This document shows positions 15,108 through 23,283 of a stretch of 42,170 nt of DNA, piece after piece. The notes under the pieces were generated by a model, which was not told where the DNA came from, ran no database searches, and saw only the letters and a program-made list of their open reading frames with translations. The stretch covers positions 1-42,170 of the forward strand of contig DVME01000129.1 of the NCBI GenBank assembly GCA_018715175.1, read 5' to 3'. The DNA comes from Candidatus Limiplasma stercoravium (lineage in GTDB: Bacteria > Bacillota > Clostridia > Christensenellales > Aristaeellaceae). The translations under genes were made by a program, and so were the position numbers. Positions within the stretch are counted from its first letter, which is position 1; each line of letters begins with the position of its first letter.

Positions 15108-16160
15108 ATGAAAAAAACCTTGGCGCTGATGCTGTCGCTTCTGTTGCTGCCCACGTGCGCTTTGGCCCAGGAAACGCTTTGCGCCGCCACCGTAGTGGCC
15201 GGGCACGAAACGGCGCTCGTCTCAGCGGCCAGCGGACGCCTGGCGGACGTCGCCGTGCGCGCCGGCGACCTGATCTTAGCCGGGGAGACGGTCTTTTCGG
15301 TGGAGCCCGTGCGCGTATACGCGGATCAATCCGGCGTGGTGGCGCAGGTCAACGTCGCGCCCGGCGACATCGCGGACGCGGCCGTAGAACGCTACGGCGC
15401 GGCGGTCTACATCGACCCCGAAAACCGCTACGAGGCGCGCGGCAGCGTGCGCAGCTCGCGCAACACCGAAGAAAACCGCGACCTGCACGTGGGCACGCCG
15501 GTTTTTCTGCGCAGCGCCGACCGTGAGCACAGCGCCGGCGGCGTCATCACCGCCGTGGACGGGCTCAACATCGCCGTGCAGGTGCTCGGCGGCGATTTGG
15601 TCTACACCCAGCGCGTCAACGTTTACCGCGGCTCGGAGGCGGACAGCGCGGCGCTTTTGATGGAAAACGTGTCCTTAAGCGCCGTGCAGCCCAGCGCCGT
15701 CAGCGTATCGGGCACGGTGGTGTCGGTTTCCGTCGCGCGGGGCGACGCGGTGCGGGCCGGGGACGAGCTGTTTTCCTACGTGCCCGACGTGCTGGAGCCC
15801 AAGCGCCGCGGCGATGCCGAACCCACGGCCGTCAAAGCCGGCGAAACGATGATCCTCACCGAGGTTCGGGTCGAGCCCGGCGCCGCCGTGCAAAAGGATC
15901 AGGTGCTGGCCCTGGCCTGCCCTGCGGACGCCCTGACGCTCCTGGCCTACGCCTCGGAGGAGGCGGTCAGCGGCGTGTCCGTGGGCGACGCATACACGGC
16001 CTGCTTTGATGAAGCCGGGCTGGGCGAGGTGGAGGCCACGGTCACGCAGGTAAGCTGGCTTTCGCAGGCGGAGGGCTACGCCGTGTACCTGGCTTTTGAC
16101 GCCGATGCGCCCATCCGCCTGGGCATGCACGCCACGCTTTCGCCCGCGTCGGGCGCTTGA
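15108..16160 (+). CDS. secreted protein with repeated lipoyl/HlyD-like hairpins (second adaptor)
   Basis: A 350-residue protein with a signal peptide ending ALA at about residue 21 and no later membrane segment. Three segments look like half-lipoyl or biotinyl units: SGRLADVAVRAGDLILAGE, SGTVVSVSVARGDAVRAGDE and ILTEVRVEPGAAVQKDQ. These are the building blocks of membrane-fusion adaptors. AAGGAGG lies eight bases before the chosen ATG (15108); a closer ATG at 15102 has poor spacing. It is the fourth gene of the MacAB-like operon and is likely to be part of the same export complex. Unlike the first adaptor it appears to be fully released from, or only peripherally bound to, the membrane. It has no named family that I recognise beyond the hairpins. 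Confidence 0.75.
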   Translation: MKKTLALMLSLLLLPTCALAQETLCAATVVAGHETALVSAASGRLADVAVRAGDLILAGETVFSVEPVRVYADQSGVVAQVNVAPGDIADAAVERYGAAVYIDPENRYEARGSVRSSRNTEENRDLHVGTPVFLRSADREHSAGGVITAVDGLNIAVQVLGGDLVYTQRVNVYRGSEADSAALLMENVSLSAVQPSAVSVSGTVVSVSVARGDAVRAGDELFSYVPDVLEPKRRGDAEPTAVKAGETMILTEVRVEPGAAVQKDQVLALACPADALTLLAYASEEAVSGVSVGDAYTACFDEAGLGEVEATVTQVSWLSQAEGYAVYLAFDADAPIRLGMHATLSPASGA

Positions 16161-16185
16161 CGGGGGCAAGCGAATCGTTTATACT
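16157..16185 (+). promoter_or_regulatory. promoter of the citrate synthase operon, -35 over a stop codon
   Basis: TTGACG (16157-16162), 17-base spacer, TATACT (16180-16185). The TGA stop of the preceding gene is inside the -35 hexamer. A weaker alternative, TTGCCG-17-TACACT (16206-16234), lies so close to the ribosome-binding site that it would leave almost no leader. Confidence 0.65.
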
Positions 16186-16256
16186 TATTTTTATGGTTTC
16201 TTTTCTTGCCGTTTCCAACCCTGGTTTCTACACTATAAAGCAAGGAGGTCGAGAAG

Positions 16257-17621
16257 ATGGAAATGAGCAACTTGGACCGTTTGGCCGACTACGCGGCGCA
16301 GCATACCGAACTTTTAGCCAAAAATGGCAGCATTGACACGGCGCTGTTTCAGACGTACGGGGTCAAGCGCGGCCTGCGCGACATGCAAGGGCGGGGCGTG
16401 CTGGCGGGGCTTACCAACATCTCCGAAATCCAAAGCAACAAGGAAGTCAACGGCGAAACCGTTCCCTGTGACGGTCAGCTGTTCTACCGAGGGTACAACA
16501 TCTACGACCTGGTCAACGCCGAGGCCCGCGAGCACCGGTTTGGATTTGAGGAAATCGCCTACCTGCTTCTCTTTGGCGACCTGCCCAACGAAAGCGAGCT
16601 CAAGCTGTTTCAAAAGACGCTGGCGGACAGCCGCACCCTGCCGACCAACTTTGTGCGCGACGTCATCATGAAAGCGCCCAGCCGCGACATGATGAACAGC
16701 CTCAGCCGAAGCGTCCTCACCCTGGCCAGTTACGACGAAAAGGCCCAGGACGTGTCGCTGTCCAACGTGCTGCGCCAATGCCTGATGCTCATCGCGGTGT
16801 TCCCGATGCTGGCGGTGTACGGCTATCACAGCTACAACCACTACGAGCGCGACGAAAGCCTCTACATCCACCGGCCGGACGATTCGCTGTCCGCGGCGGA
16901 AAACCTGCTGCGCCTGCTGCGTCCGGACAAGCGCTACACCGACTTGGAGGCGCGGGTGCTGGATTTGGCGCTGATTTTGCACATGGAGCACGGCGGCGGC
17001 AACAACTCCACCTTTACCACGCACGTGGTCACCTCCTCGGGCAGCGACACCTACAGCGTGGTGGCGGCGGCCCTGGCCAGCCTCAAAGGGCCCAAGCATG
17101 GCGGCGCCAACATCAAAGTCGTGGAAATGATGGCCGACCTCAAGCGCGAGGTGCGCGACCTCAAGGACGAGGACGAGATCGCCGCTTACCTGCTTAGGCT
17201 GCTCAACCGCGACGCCTTTGACAAAAAGGGGCTCATCTACGGCATGGGCCACGCCGTGTACTCCATCAGCGATCCGCGCGCGCTCATCTTCCGCAATTTC
17301 GTGGCGCGCCTGGCCGCCGAAAAAGGCTGCGACGAGGAATTCGCCCTGTATTCCATCGTCGAGCGCCTCGCGCCGCAGATTATCGCGCGGGAACGCAAAA
17401 TATTCAAGGGCGTCAGCCCCAACGTGGACTTTTACAGCGGCCTGACCTATTCCATGCTGGGCATTCCGGAGGAGCTGTTTACGCCCATCTTCGCCGTGGC
17501 GCGCATCGTGGGCTGGAGCGCGCACCGGCTGGAGGAGCTCATCAACATGGACAAAATCATCCGCCCGGCCTACCGCAGCGTCTTGGATCGGCGCCAATAC
17601 GTACCCATCTGCGAGCGCTAA
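16257..17621 (+). CDS. gltA: citrate synthase (citrate/2-methylcitrate synthase family)
   Basis: A 454-residue cytoplasmic enzyme that condenses oxaloacetate with acetyl-CoA. The catalytic triad is visible: His281 in GPKHGGAN, His332 in GMGHAVYSISDPR and Asp391 in PNVDFYSG. HMEHGGGNNSTF at 242-253 is a further conserved block. An N-terminal extension of about 45 residues and the length of about 450 match the clostridial type. AAGGAGGT lies before the ATG. It starts the operon with recD2 and comF (22-base gap), which is not a functional neighbourhood. In clostridia this enzyme usually serves glutamate synthesis rather than a full TCA cycle. Confidence 0.95.
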   Translation: MEMSNLDRLADYAAQHTELLAKNGSIDTALFQTYGVKRGLRDMQGRGVLAGLTNISEIQSNKEVNGETVPCDGQLFYRGYNIYDLVNAEAREHRFGFEEIAYLLLFGDLPNESELKLFQKTLADSRTLPTNFVRDVIMKAPSRDMMNSLSRSVLTLASYDEKAQDVSLSNVLRQCLMLIAVFPMLAVYGYHSYNHYERDESLYIHRPDDSLSAAENLLRLLRPDKRYTDLEARVLDLALILHMEHGGGNNSTFTTHVVTSSGSDTYSVVAAALASLKGPKHGGANIKVVEMMADLKREVRDLKDEDEIAAYLLRLLNRDAFDKKGLIYGMGHAVYSISDPRALIFRNFVARLAAEKGCDEEFALYSIVERLAPQIIARERKIFKGVSPNVDFYSGLTYSMLGIPEELFTPIFAVARIVGWSAHRLEELINMDKIIRPAYRSVLDRRQYVPICER

Positions 17622-17643
17622 CGCCTCGCCCAAGGGAGGCTCC

Positions 17644-19869
17644 ATGGAACAGCTCACCGCCGTTGTGCAGGAAACCACCTTTCGCAATGACGACAATGGC
17701 TATACCGTGCTGCGCGTGGCTTCGGGCCGCGCGCAGCAAACCGTGGTGGGCGTCCTGCCCCAGCTGAGTCCCGGTGAAAACGTAACCTTTGAGGGCGATT
17801 GGCAGGAGCACCCGGTCTACGGGCGGCAATTTGGCGCCAAAAGCTGCCAGATCACCCCGCCCACCGGCCTTTCCGCCATCGAAAAATACCTGGGTTCCGG
17901 GCTGATTCGCGGCGTGGGCCCCAGCACGGCCCGGCGCATCGTGCAGGCTTTCGGCGAAAAGGCCCTGGATGTCTTGGACGCGCATCCCGAGCGTCTCAGC
18001 GAGGTCAGCGGCATCGGGGCGCGCCGCGCCGAGATGATCCTGCAAAGCTACGCCGAACAAGTGGGGCTGCGCCGCGCGCTGGTGTTTTTGCAAAACCACG
18101 GCATGAGCCCGGGCCTTGCCATGCGCGTGGCGCGCTACTACGGGGAAGACGCGGTGGAGCTGGTGCGCGCCAATCCCTACCGCATGGTGATGGACATCGA
18201 GGGCGTGGGCTTTCTGACCGCCGACCGCATGGCCCTGAGCATGGGCGTGGACGCGCACAGCGAGTTTCGCATACGGGCGGCGCTGTTTTATCTGCTTGGC
18301 GAAGCGGCCGCAGGCGGCGGACACACCTACCTGCCCCGGGAGCTGCTGTTGGAGCGTGCCTGCGCCATGCTGGGCATGGAGCGGGAGCTGGTGGAGCCGC
18401 AAATCACCCAAAGCCTTTTGGAAAAAACGCTCATGGCCTTTTCCCTGCCCGATTGCGGCAACGCCCTGTGCCTGCCCGCGTTTTTCCACGCCGAGTCCGA
18501 GATCGCCCTGCGCCTTCAAAAGCTGATGCGCGAGCGGCCTTACAAGCGCGTCAAGGGCCTGAGCGAGCGCATCCGGCGCTACGAACAGGCCCAGGGCGTG
18601 CAATTTTCCGCCCTGCAAAAGCGGGCGATTCAAAGCGCCGTGGAAGAGGGCGTCCTGGTGGTCACGGGCGGCCCGGGCACGGGCAAGACCACCATCATCC
18701 GCTGCATCATCAGCCTTTTGCGCGACGAAAACGACATCCTTCTCTGCGCGCCTACGGGCCGCGCCGCCAAGCGCATGAGCGAGGCCACCGGCGAGGAGGC
18801 GCGCACGATACACCGCTTGCTGGAATACGGCGGCGACGGCGACGCCTTTGTTCGCTGCGAGGATTATCCCCTGGAGGCGGACTGCCTGATCGTGGACGAG
18901 ATGAGCATGGTGGATGTTTCCCTCATGCGCGGGCTACTGCGCGCGCTTATGCCGGGCGCCCGGCTGATTATGGTGGGCGACGCGGATCAGCTGCCCAGCG
19001 TGGGCGCGGGCAACGTGCTCAGCGACATCCTGCAAAGCGACGTGGTGCCCAGCGTGCGCCTTACCGATATCTTCCGCCAGGACGAAAGCAGCATGATCGT
19101 CCTCAACGCTCACCGCATCAACCACGGTGAAATGCCCGTCCTCAAGACGCGCGACACGGATTTTTTCTTCGAGCGCCGCGCGCTTCCCTCCGAAGCCGCC
19201 CAAGACATCTGCGACCTGCTGCAAAAGCGCCTTCCCGGATACCTGGGCTTTCCCCGGGAACGCTGGCAGGCCGAGGCCGCGCGCGCCATCCAGGTGCTCA
19301 GCCCCACCAAAAAAGGCGACTGCGGCTCCATTTCGCTCAACCGGCGCTTGCAGGAGGCGCTCAACCCCGACAGCCGTCACGCGCCCAGCCTGGCGCACGG
19401 GGAGACGATCTTTCGCCAGGGCGATAAGGTGATTCAAACAAAAAACGACTATCAGCTGGAGTTCGTGCGCCGCACCGCCCTGGGCGAAGAAACCGGCAAG
19501 GGCGTGTTCAACGGCGACGTGGGTTACATCGAGTACGTGGATCCCTCCGAGCACCTCATGACGGTGCTGTTTGACGACGACCGGCGCGTCACCTACGAAA
19601 AACAACAGCTGGACGCGCTGGAGCTGGCCTACTGCCTCACGGTGCACAAAAGCCAGGGCAGCGAGTTTCCGGTGGTGGTCATGCCGGTGGTGAGCGGCCC
19701 GCCGATGCTCATGGCCCGCAACCTGCTTTATACGGCGCTGACGCGCGCGCGGCGGCTGGTGGTGCTGGTGGGGCGCGAGGAGGTGGTGGCCGGCATGGTG
19801 GCCAACGACCACGTAGCCCGGCGCTATACCACGCTGTGCGACCGCCTGCGCGCGGCGGTGGCGCCATGA
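17644..19869 (+). CDS. recD2: RecD2-type ATP-dependent DNA helicase
   Basis: A 741-residue SF1B 5'-3' helicase. An N-terminal OB-like region (1-75) and helix-hairpin-helix repeats (about 80-200) mark the RecD2 form, which works without RecBC. Motif I is TGGPGTGKTT (341-350), motif II VDEMSMVD (417-424), and the C-terminal UvrD-like part carries TVHKSQGSEF and LYTALTRARR. Known roles of RecD2 are in recombination, mismatch repair and replication-fork processing. The stop codon overlaps the comF start, so the two are translationally coupled. Confidence 0.96.
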   Translation: MEQLTAVVQETTFRNDDNGYTVLRVASGRAQQTVVGVLPQLSPGENVTFEGDWQEHPVYGRQFGAKSCQITPPTGLSAIEKYLGSGLIRGVGPSTARRIVQAFGEKALDVLDAHPERLSEVSGIGARRAEMILQSYAEQVGLRRALVFLQNHGMSPGLAMRVARYYGEDAVELVRANPYRMVMDIEGVGFLTADRMALSMGVDAHSEFRIRAALFYLLGEAAAGGGHTYLPRELLLERACAMLGMERELVEPQITQSLLEKTLMAFSLPDCGNALCLPAFFHAESEIALRLQKLMRERPYKRVKGLSERIRRYEQAQGVQFSALQKRAIQSAVEEGVLVVTGGPGTGKTTIIRCIISLLRDENDILLCAPTGRAAKRMSEATGEEARTIHRLLEYGGDGDAFVRCEDYPLEADCLIVDEMSMVDVSLMRGLLRALMPGARLIMVGDADQLPSVGAGNVLSDILQSDVVPSVRLTDIFRQDESSMIVLNAHRINHGEMPVLKTRDTDFFFERRALPSEAAQDICDLLQKRLPGYLGFPRERWQAEAARAIQVLSPTKKGDCGSISLNRRLQEALNPDSRHAPSLAHGETIFRQGDKVIQTKNDYQLEFVRRTALGEETGKGVFNGDVGYIEYVDPSEHLMTVLFDDDRRVTYEKQQLDALELAYCLTVHKSQGSEFPVVVMPVVSGPPMLMARNLLYTALTRARRLVVLVGREEVVAGMVANDHVARRYTTLCDRLRAAVAP

Positions 19870-20516
19870 GGCGCCCCTGGGAGACGCTGCGCACGCTGTG
19901 CTATCCGCAGCGCAACCATTGCCACCTGTGCGAGACGGCGCTGACCGCCGGGGACGGCTGCCTGTGCGCCAGGTGTACGCTGCATCTGTCCTGGCTGCGC
20001 ATTCACTCGCCCCAAGACCTGGCGGGGCTGAACCAATCGCTGGCGGCCTACCAGCACCTGGCCCAAGCGCGGCAGCTGATTTTGCAGCTCAAATACCAGG
20101 GCAACGGCGCGGCGGCCGAGCCGTTGGCCGAGGGCATGTGCGACCTGCTGATTGACTTTTGGCCCAAGGGCGGGTTTGACGTCGCGGTGCCGGTACCGAT
20201 GCATCCTACGCGCCAGGCCGAGCGCGGCTACAATCAAGCCGCGGTGCTGGCCCGCGCGGTCTGCCGTCACCTGCCCGTCCCCCTGGACGAAACCTCGCTG
20301 GCGCGGGTGCGCGACACGACCACGCAGGTATCGGCCGACCGCGAGCAGCGCGCCCGGGCCCTGCAAGGGGCTTTCCGCTCGGCCCGTCTTGAGGGCAAGC
20401 GCGTGCTTTTGATCGACGACGTCGTCACCACCGGCTCCACGGCCGCCGCCTGCGCCGAAGCGCTCAAAGAAGCCGGCGCGCGCAGCGTGTGGCTGCTGGC
20501 AGCCTGCGAAGCGTAG
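19866..20516 (+). CDS. comF: ComF family phosphoribosyltransferase-like protein
   Basis: A 216-residue protein with an N-terminal four-cysteine zinc motif (C19, C22, C34, C37), a middle helical part, and a C-terminal PRPP-binding loop VLLIDDVVTTGST of the type I phosphoribosyltransferase fold. ComF is needed late in DNA uptake during transformation in several bacteria and is thought to link the uptake machine to single-strand processing. The start ATG overlaps the recD2 TGA (ATGA) and has no strong site of its own. Confidence 0.92.
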   Translation: MRRPWETLRTLCYPQRNHCHLCETALTAGDGCLCARCTLHLSWLRIHSPQDLAGLNQSLAAYQHLAQARQLILQLKYQGNGAAAEPLAEGMCDLLIDFWPKGGFDVAVPVPMHPTRQAERGYNQAAVLARAVCRHLPVPLDETSLARVRDTTTQVSADREQRARALQGAFRSARLEGKRVLLIDDVVTTGSTAAACAEALKEAGARSVWLLAACEA

Positions 20517-20523
20517 GGCTTCG
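20507..20523 (+). terminator. small convergent hairpin between comF and the HD gene
   Basis: CGAAGC-GTAGG-GCTTCG (6-base stem) overlaps the comF stop and ends one base before the stop of the opposing gene. It has no T-run, so it is a weak terminator at best. Confidence 0.3.
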
Positions 20524-21105
20524 TCAGGTCGCCATTTGCTCGGCCACGTCCTGTTCGCAGGCGCGCATGGCTTGCAGGGTTTTGTCGAAGAGGTCGTTGA
20601 GATCCCAGCCCAGGCGCTGCGCGCCTTCGACGATAACCTCCCGCGAGCAGCCCGCGGCAAAGCGCTTGTCCTTGAACTTCTTTTTGAGGCTGGATACCTC
20701 CATGTCCGCCACGCTCTTGGACGGCCGCATGAGCGCCGCCGCGCCGATGAGCCCCGTCAGCTCGTCCACGGCAAAAAGCACCTTTTCCATCTCATGCTCG
20801 GGCTCCACGTCGCTCATCAGGCCGTAGGCGTGCGAGCACACGGCGTGAATCAGCGCTTTGTCCGCGTTGGCCTGGCTGAGCAGCTGCGGCGCCTTTTGGC
20901 AATGCTCCTCGGGCCAGCGCTCAAAGTCGATATCGTGCAAAAGGCCCACCGTGGCCCAAAAATCCGCGTCCTCGCCGTAGCCCAGGGCCTGCGCGTACCA
21001 GCGCATGACGCCCTCCACGGTGTAGGCGTGCTGAAGATGAAACGGCTCCTGGTTGTAGGTTTTGAGCAACTCCAGGGCCTGTTGACGGTTCATGCCCGCG
21101 TTCAT
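20524..21105 (-). CDS. HD-domain phosphohydrolase
   Basis: A 193-residue cytoplasmic protein with the metal-binding HD doublet in GLLHDIDF (H57, D58) and an upstream His in HLQHAYTVEGVM. It belongs to the HDIG-type hydrolases common in clostridia; the substrate is unknown, and nucleotides or other phosphate esters are typical. AAGGAGG lies seven bases before the ATG. It overlaps the end of the upstream beta-helix gene by four bases (ATGA), so the two are co-translated. Confidence 0.88.
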   Translation of the reverse strand: MNAGMNRQQALELLKTYNQEPFHLQHAYTVEGVMRWYAQALGYGEDADFWATVGLLHDIDFERWPEEHCQKAPQLLSQANADKALIHAVCSHAYGLMSDVEPEHEMEKVLFAVDELTGLIGAAALMRPSKSVADMEVSSLKKKFKDKRFAAGCSREVIVEGAQRLGWDLNDLFDKTLQAMRACEQDVAEQMAT

Positions 21106-21767
21106 GTGCGTACCTCCTTGGCGACCACTACGCCGCCGGTTTTGTAGATGCTGTCGGCCGGCACGGTGCCGCGCACGCAGCTGAGGGGATAGATTTGGCT
21201 GTTGCGGCCTACGATGGTGCCTGGGTTGAGCACGCTGTTGCAGCCCACCTCCACGCCGTCGCCCAGCATGGCGCCCAGCTTTTTGAGGCCCGTGGCCAGG
21301 GCCTGCCCGCCCATGCGCACCACGACGGGCGTTTTGTCGCTTTTGACGTTGGAGGTCAGGCTGCCCGCGCCCATGTGCGAGCGGTAGCCCAGAATGCTGT
21401 CGCCCACGTAGTTGTAGTGCGGCACCTGCACCCGGTCAAAGAGGATGACGTTTTTGAGCTCCACGGAGTTGCCCACCACGCAGCCCGCGCCCACCAGGGC
21501 GTTGCCGCGCACGAACGCGCCGTGACGCACCTCCGTGTCCGGGCCGATGATGCAGGGCCGCCCCAAAAACGCCGTGAGCGCGACCGTCGCCGTGCGGTGA
21601 ACCCAGACCTGGGGCTGGACTTCCTCGTAGCCGTCGCCCAGGGTGGGGCCCAGGCGCAGGATCAGTTCCCCGATGCCGCCCAGCGCCTCCCAGGGATAGG
21701 TAAAACCGGCCAAGTACTCTCCGGCCAGGCTGTGGCGCAAGTCAAACAAGTCGTTGATGGCGTACAT
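21102..21767 (-). CDS. left-handed beta-helix (hexapeptide repeat) protein, GlmU C-domain-like
   Basis: A 221-residue protein. Hexapeptide-type repeats run from about residue 55 to 200 (for example VGAGCVVGNSVELKNVI, LGDGVEVGCNSVLNPGTIVG), the coil seen in acyl and nucleotidyl transferases such as GlmU. The nucleotidyl-transferase half is missing. PHYNYVGDSILG around the middle resembles the acetyl-CoA and sugar-binding loop of GlmU, where PHxxYxGD is conserved. It could be an acetyltransferase for a sugar nucleotide. AGGAGG lies seven bases before the ATG at 21767. A promoter lies at 21813-21840. Confidence 0.85.
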   Translation of the reverse strand: MYAINDLFDLRHSLAGEYLAGFTYPWEALGGIGELILRLGPTLGDGYEEVQPQVWVHRTATVALTAFLGRPCIIGPDTEVRHGAFVRGNALVGAGCVVGNSVELKNVILFDRVQVPHYNYVGDSILGYRSHMGAGSLTSNVKSDKTPVVVRMGGQALATGLKKLGAMLGDGVEVGCNSVLNPGTIVGRNSQIYPLSCVRGTVPADSIYKTGGVVVAKEVRT

Positions 21768-21812
21768 GGCAACGCCTCCTTTTTGGTATCGGGCCGTTGG
21801 GCCGTCCTTTCC

Positions 21813-21840
21813 ATTATACCCCAAAACCGCCGTGGGGCAA
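21813..21840 (-). promoter_or_regulatory. promoter of the beta-helix/HD gene pair
   Basis: TTGCCC (21835-21840), 16-base spacer, consensus TATAAT (21813-21818) on the minus strand, 46 bases before the start. Confidence 0.6.
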
Positions 21841-21956
21841 GCGTCATTTTGTCTTTGAGCGCTTGGAAGAAGGAGGAAACCATAGTTTAGGCGTCGAATG
21901 TTTATCCAAATTGCTTTTCTCGTTCTCAAGCCGTCCGCCCCAAAGGAGATGAAATC

Positions 21957-23105
21957 GTGAAAAAAGCCGTGGTTCTTCTATCCATTCTAACGGTCGCCGC
22001 CCTGATTGCCACCGGTGTGCTGGCTGTAAACCTCAGCCAGACGCGCCAGGAAAACGCCGCTGTGCTGGCGGCGGCGGACAAGGCGTTGGCGGAACTGGAA
22101 AACCAGCTGACCGACGCGCAAGCCTCCGCTGAAGCGCTGGAAGCGGAGAAGGCCGAGTTGGAAGCCCAGCTCTCCCAGAAAACCGACCTGGAGGCAATGC
22201 TGACCGACGCGCAGGCCTCCGCCGAAGCCCTCGCAACCGAGAAGGCCGAGCTGCAAGCGCAGCTGGATGCCATAGACCCCGACGAGGCCGCAGACCTGGC
22301 CAGCCGTGTCGCCCAGCTGGAACAGCAGCTCGCCCAGGCCCAGGAGTCCGCCGACCAGCAGGCTTTTGCCCTCATCGAGCTTCGCAGCGAAAACGCGCGG
22401 CTTCAATCGCAGCTGGACGCGGCCCCCCAAAGCGGCCTGCAATACACCCTCAACGGCGACGGCGGCGTCACCTTCGCCTGGCCGTTGCGCGAGGGCGTGC
22501 AATCCTGGCGCATCAGCTTCGCCATGACGGACGACCCCTCCGGCATCGAAGAATACTGGGGCTACGAAACCGACGTGCCCTCCAAAACGCTATGGGATTT
22601 GGTTCCCGGACATACCTACCGCGTGCTCGTCACCCCTTCAGACGGCGGTGAAGAATACTCCGTCACGCTGACCCTTCCGCCCGCCCAAGACTACACGGAT
22701 TACGCGGTTACCATGACGGACGCGGGCGTTCATTTTTGGAACGCCGGCGAGGATTTCTTCTCCTCCAATCACGCCTCCATTGACGGCCTCACCGCGGAGC
22801 AGGTGACGCAGGAGGTCGCGTCGGGAGACACGGATTTTTGCATTTACAGCTACTACCAAAGCGAGGAGTCCGTCGGTTGGTATTCCACGCTCCTTTGCGT
22901 CCTGCGCTTGCCCGACGGCAAGACGTACAGCGATTATCTCGAGAACGCCGAGTTCGGCGAAGGCCCGTCGCGCTGCGCCGTCGTCATCACCTATGTGATG
23001 CAGTCCATTGTTGAAAGCTATGGCTCGATTCCTGCGGGCGAGTATTCCCTGGACTTCTACCTGGACGGCCAATACCTCAGCAGCGCGTCCTTTGCGCTGC
23101 GTTAA
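21957..23105 (+). CDS. membrane-anchored or secreted coiled-coil protein, function unknown
   Basis: A 382-residue protein that I do not recognise. Residues 1-23 are a signal peptide or uncleaved anchor. Residues 28-160 form a long coiled coil rich in Ala, Glu, Gln and Leu, with an internal duplication. About 165-245 is a beta-rich domain resembling fibronectin type III (SWRISFAM, TLWDLVPGHTYRVLVTP). The last 130 residues are a separate beta-rich unit ending IPAGEYSLDFYLDGQYL. The start is GTG at 21957 with AAAGGAG eight bases upstream. It is on its own transcript between diverging and downstream units. A surface spacer or binding protein is likely. Confidence 0.75.
   Translation: MKKAVVLLSILTVAALIATGVLAVNLSQTRQENAAVLAAADKALAELENQLTDAQASAEALEAEKAELEAQLSQKTDLEAMLTDAQASAEALATEKAELQAQLDAIDPDEAADLASRVAQLEQQLAQAQESADQQAFALIELRSENARLQSQLDAAPQSGLQYTLNGDGGVTFAWPLREGVQSWRISFAMTDDPSGIEEYWGYETDVPSKTLWDLVPGHTYRVLVTPSDGGEEYSVTLTLPPAQDYTDYAVTMTDAGVHFWNAGEDFFSSNHASIDGLTAEQVTQEVASGDTDFCIYSYYQSEESVGWYSTLLCVLRLPDGKTYSDYLENAEFGEGPSRCAVVITYVMQSIVESYGSIPAGEYSLDFYLDGQYLSSASFALR
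22107..22265 (+). repeat. duplicated 22-codon coiled-coil unit
   Basis: Codons 51-72 and 82-103 of the coiled-coil gene encode units that both start LTDAQASAEAL and differ at only two or three residues. The period is 93 bases (31 codons). Synonymous differences between copies suggest that the duplication is not recent. Confidence 0.85.
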
Positions 23106-23136
23106 CCCGTCCGCCGCCTAGCCTCGCAACCCTTCA

Positions 23137-23174
23137 CGCCTCGCCCGTGCGCGCCTCAGACGCTGGGCGGGGCG
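23137..23174 (+). terminator. possible terminator after the coiled-coil gene
   Basis: CGCCTCGCCC (23137-23146) pairs with GGGCGGGGCG (23165-23174) with one G-U pair, followed only by TTTGAG. The stem is strong and the T-run poor. Confidence 0.4.
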
Positions 23175-23193
23175 TTTGAGCGCAAAATCGCAA

Positions 23194-23222
23194 TTGCTTT
23201 TCCCGGGAGCGCACGATATAAT
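23194..23222 (+). promoter_or_regulatory. promoter of the symporter/deacetylase operon
   Basis: TTGCTT (23194-23199), 17-base spacer, consensus TATAAT (23217-23222), 62 bases before the symporter start. Confidence 0.65.
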
Positions 23223-23283
23223 GAACCGTATGTTCGCTTGACACAGCCCGCTATCCAGCCACAAAACCACGGAGGTTCTACCT

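Noticed and set aside
15108-16160. Treating the second adaptor as a lipoprotein because of a Cys near the end of the signal peptide
   Set aside because: The context LLPTC does not fit the lipobox, which needs A, G or S before the Cys. ALA-QE is a good type I site.
21870-21890. AAGGAGGAAACC followed by ATAG, looking like the start of a leader peptide
   Set aside because: There is no ATG, GTG or TTG at the right distance, and the ATA frame stops after two codons.
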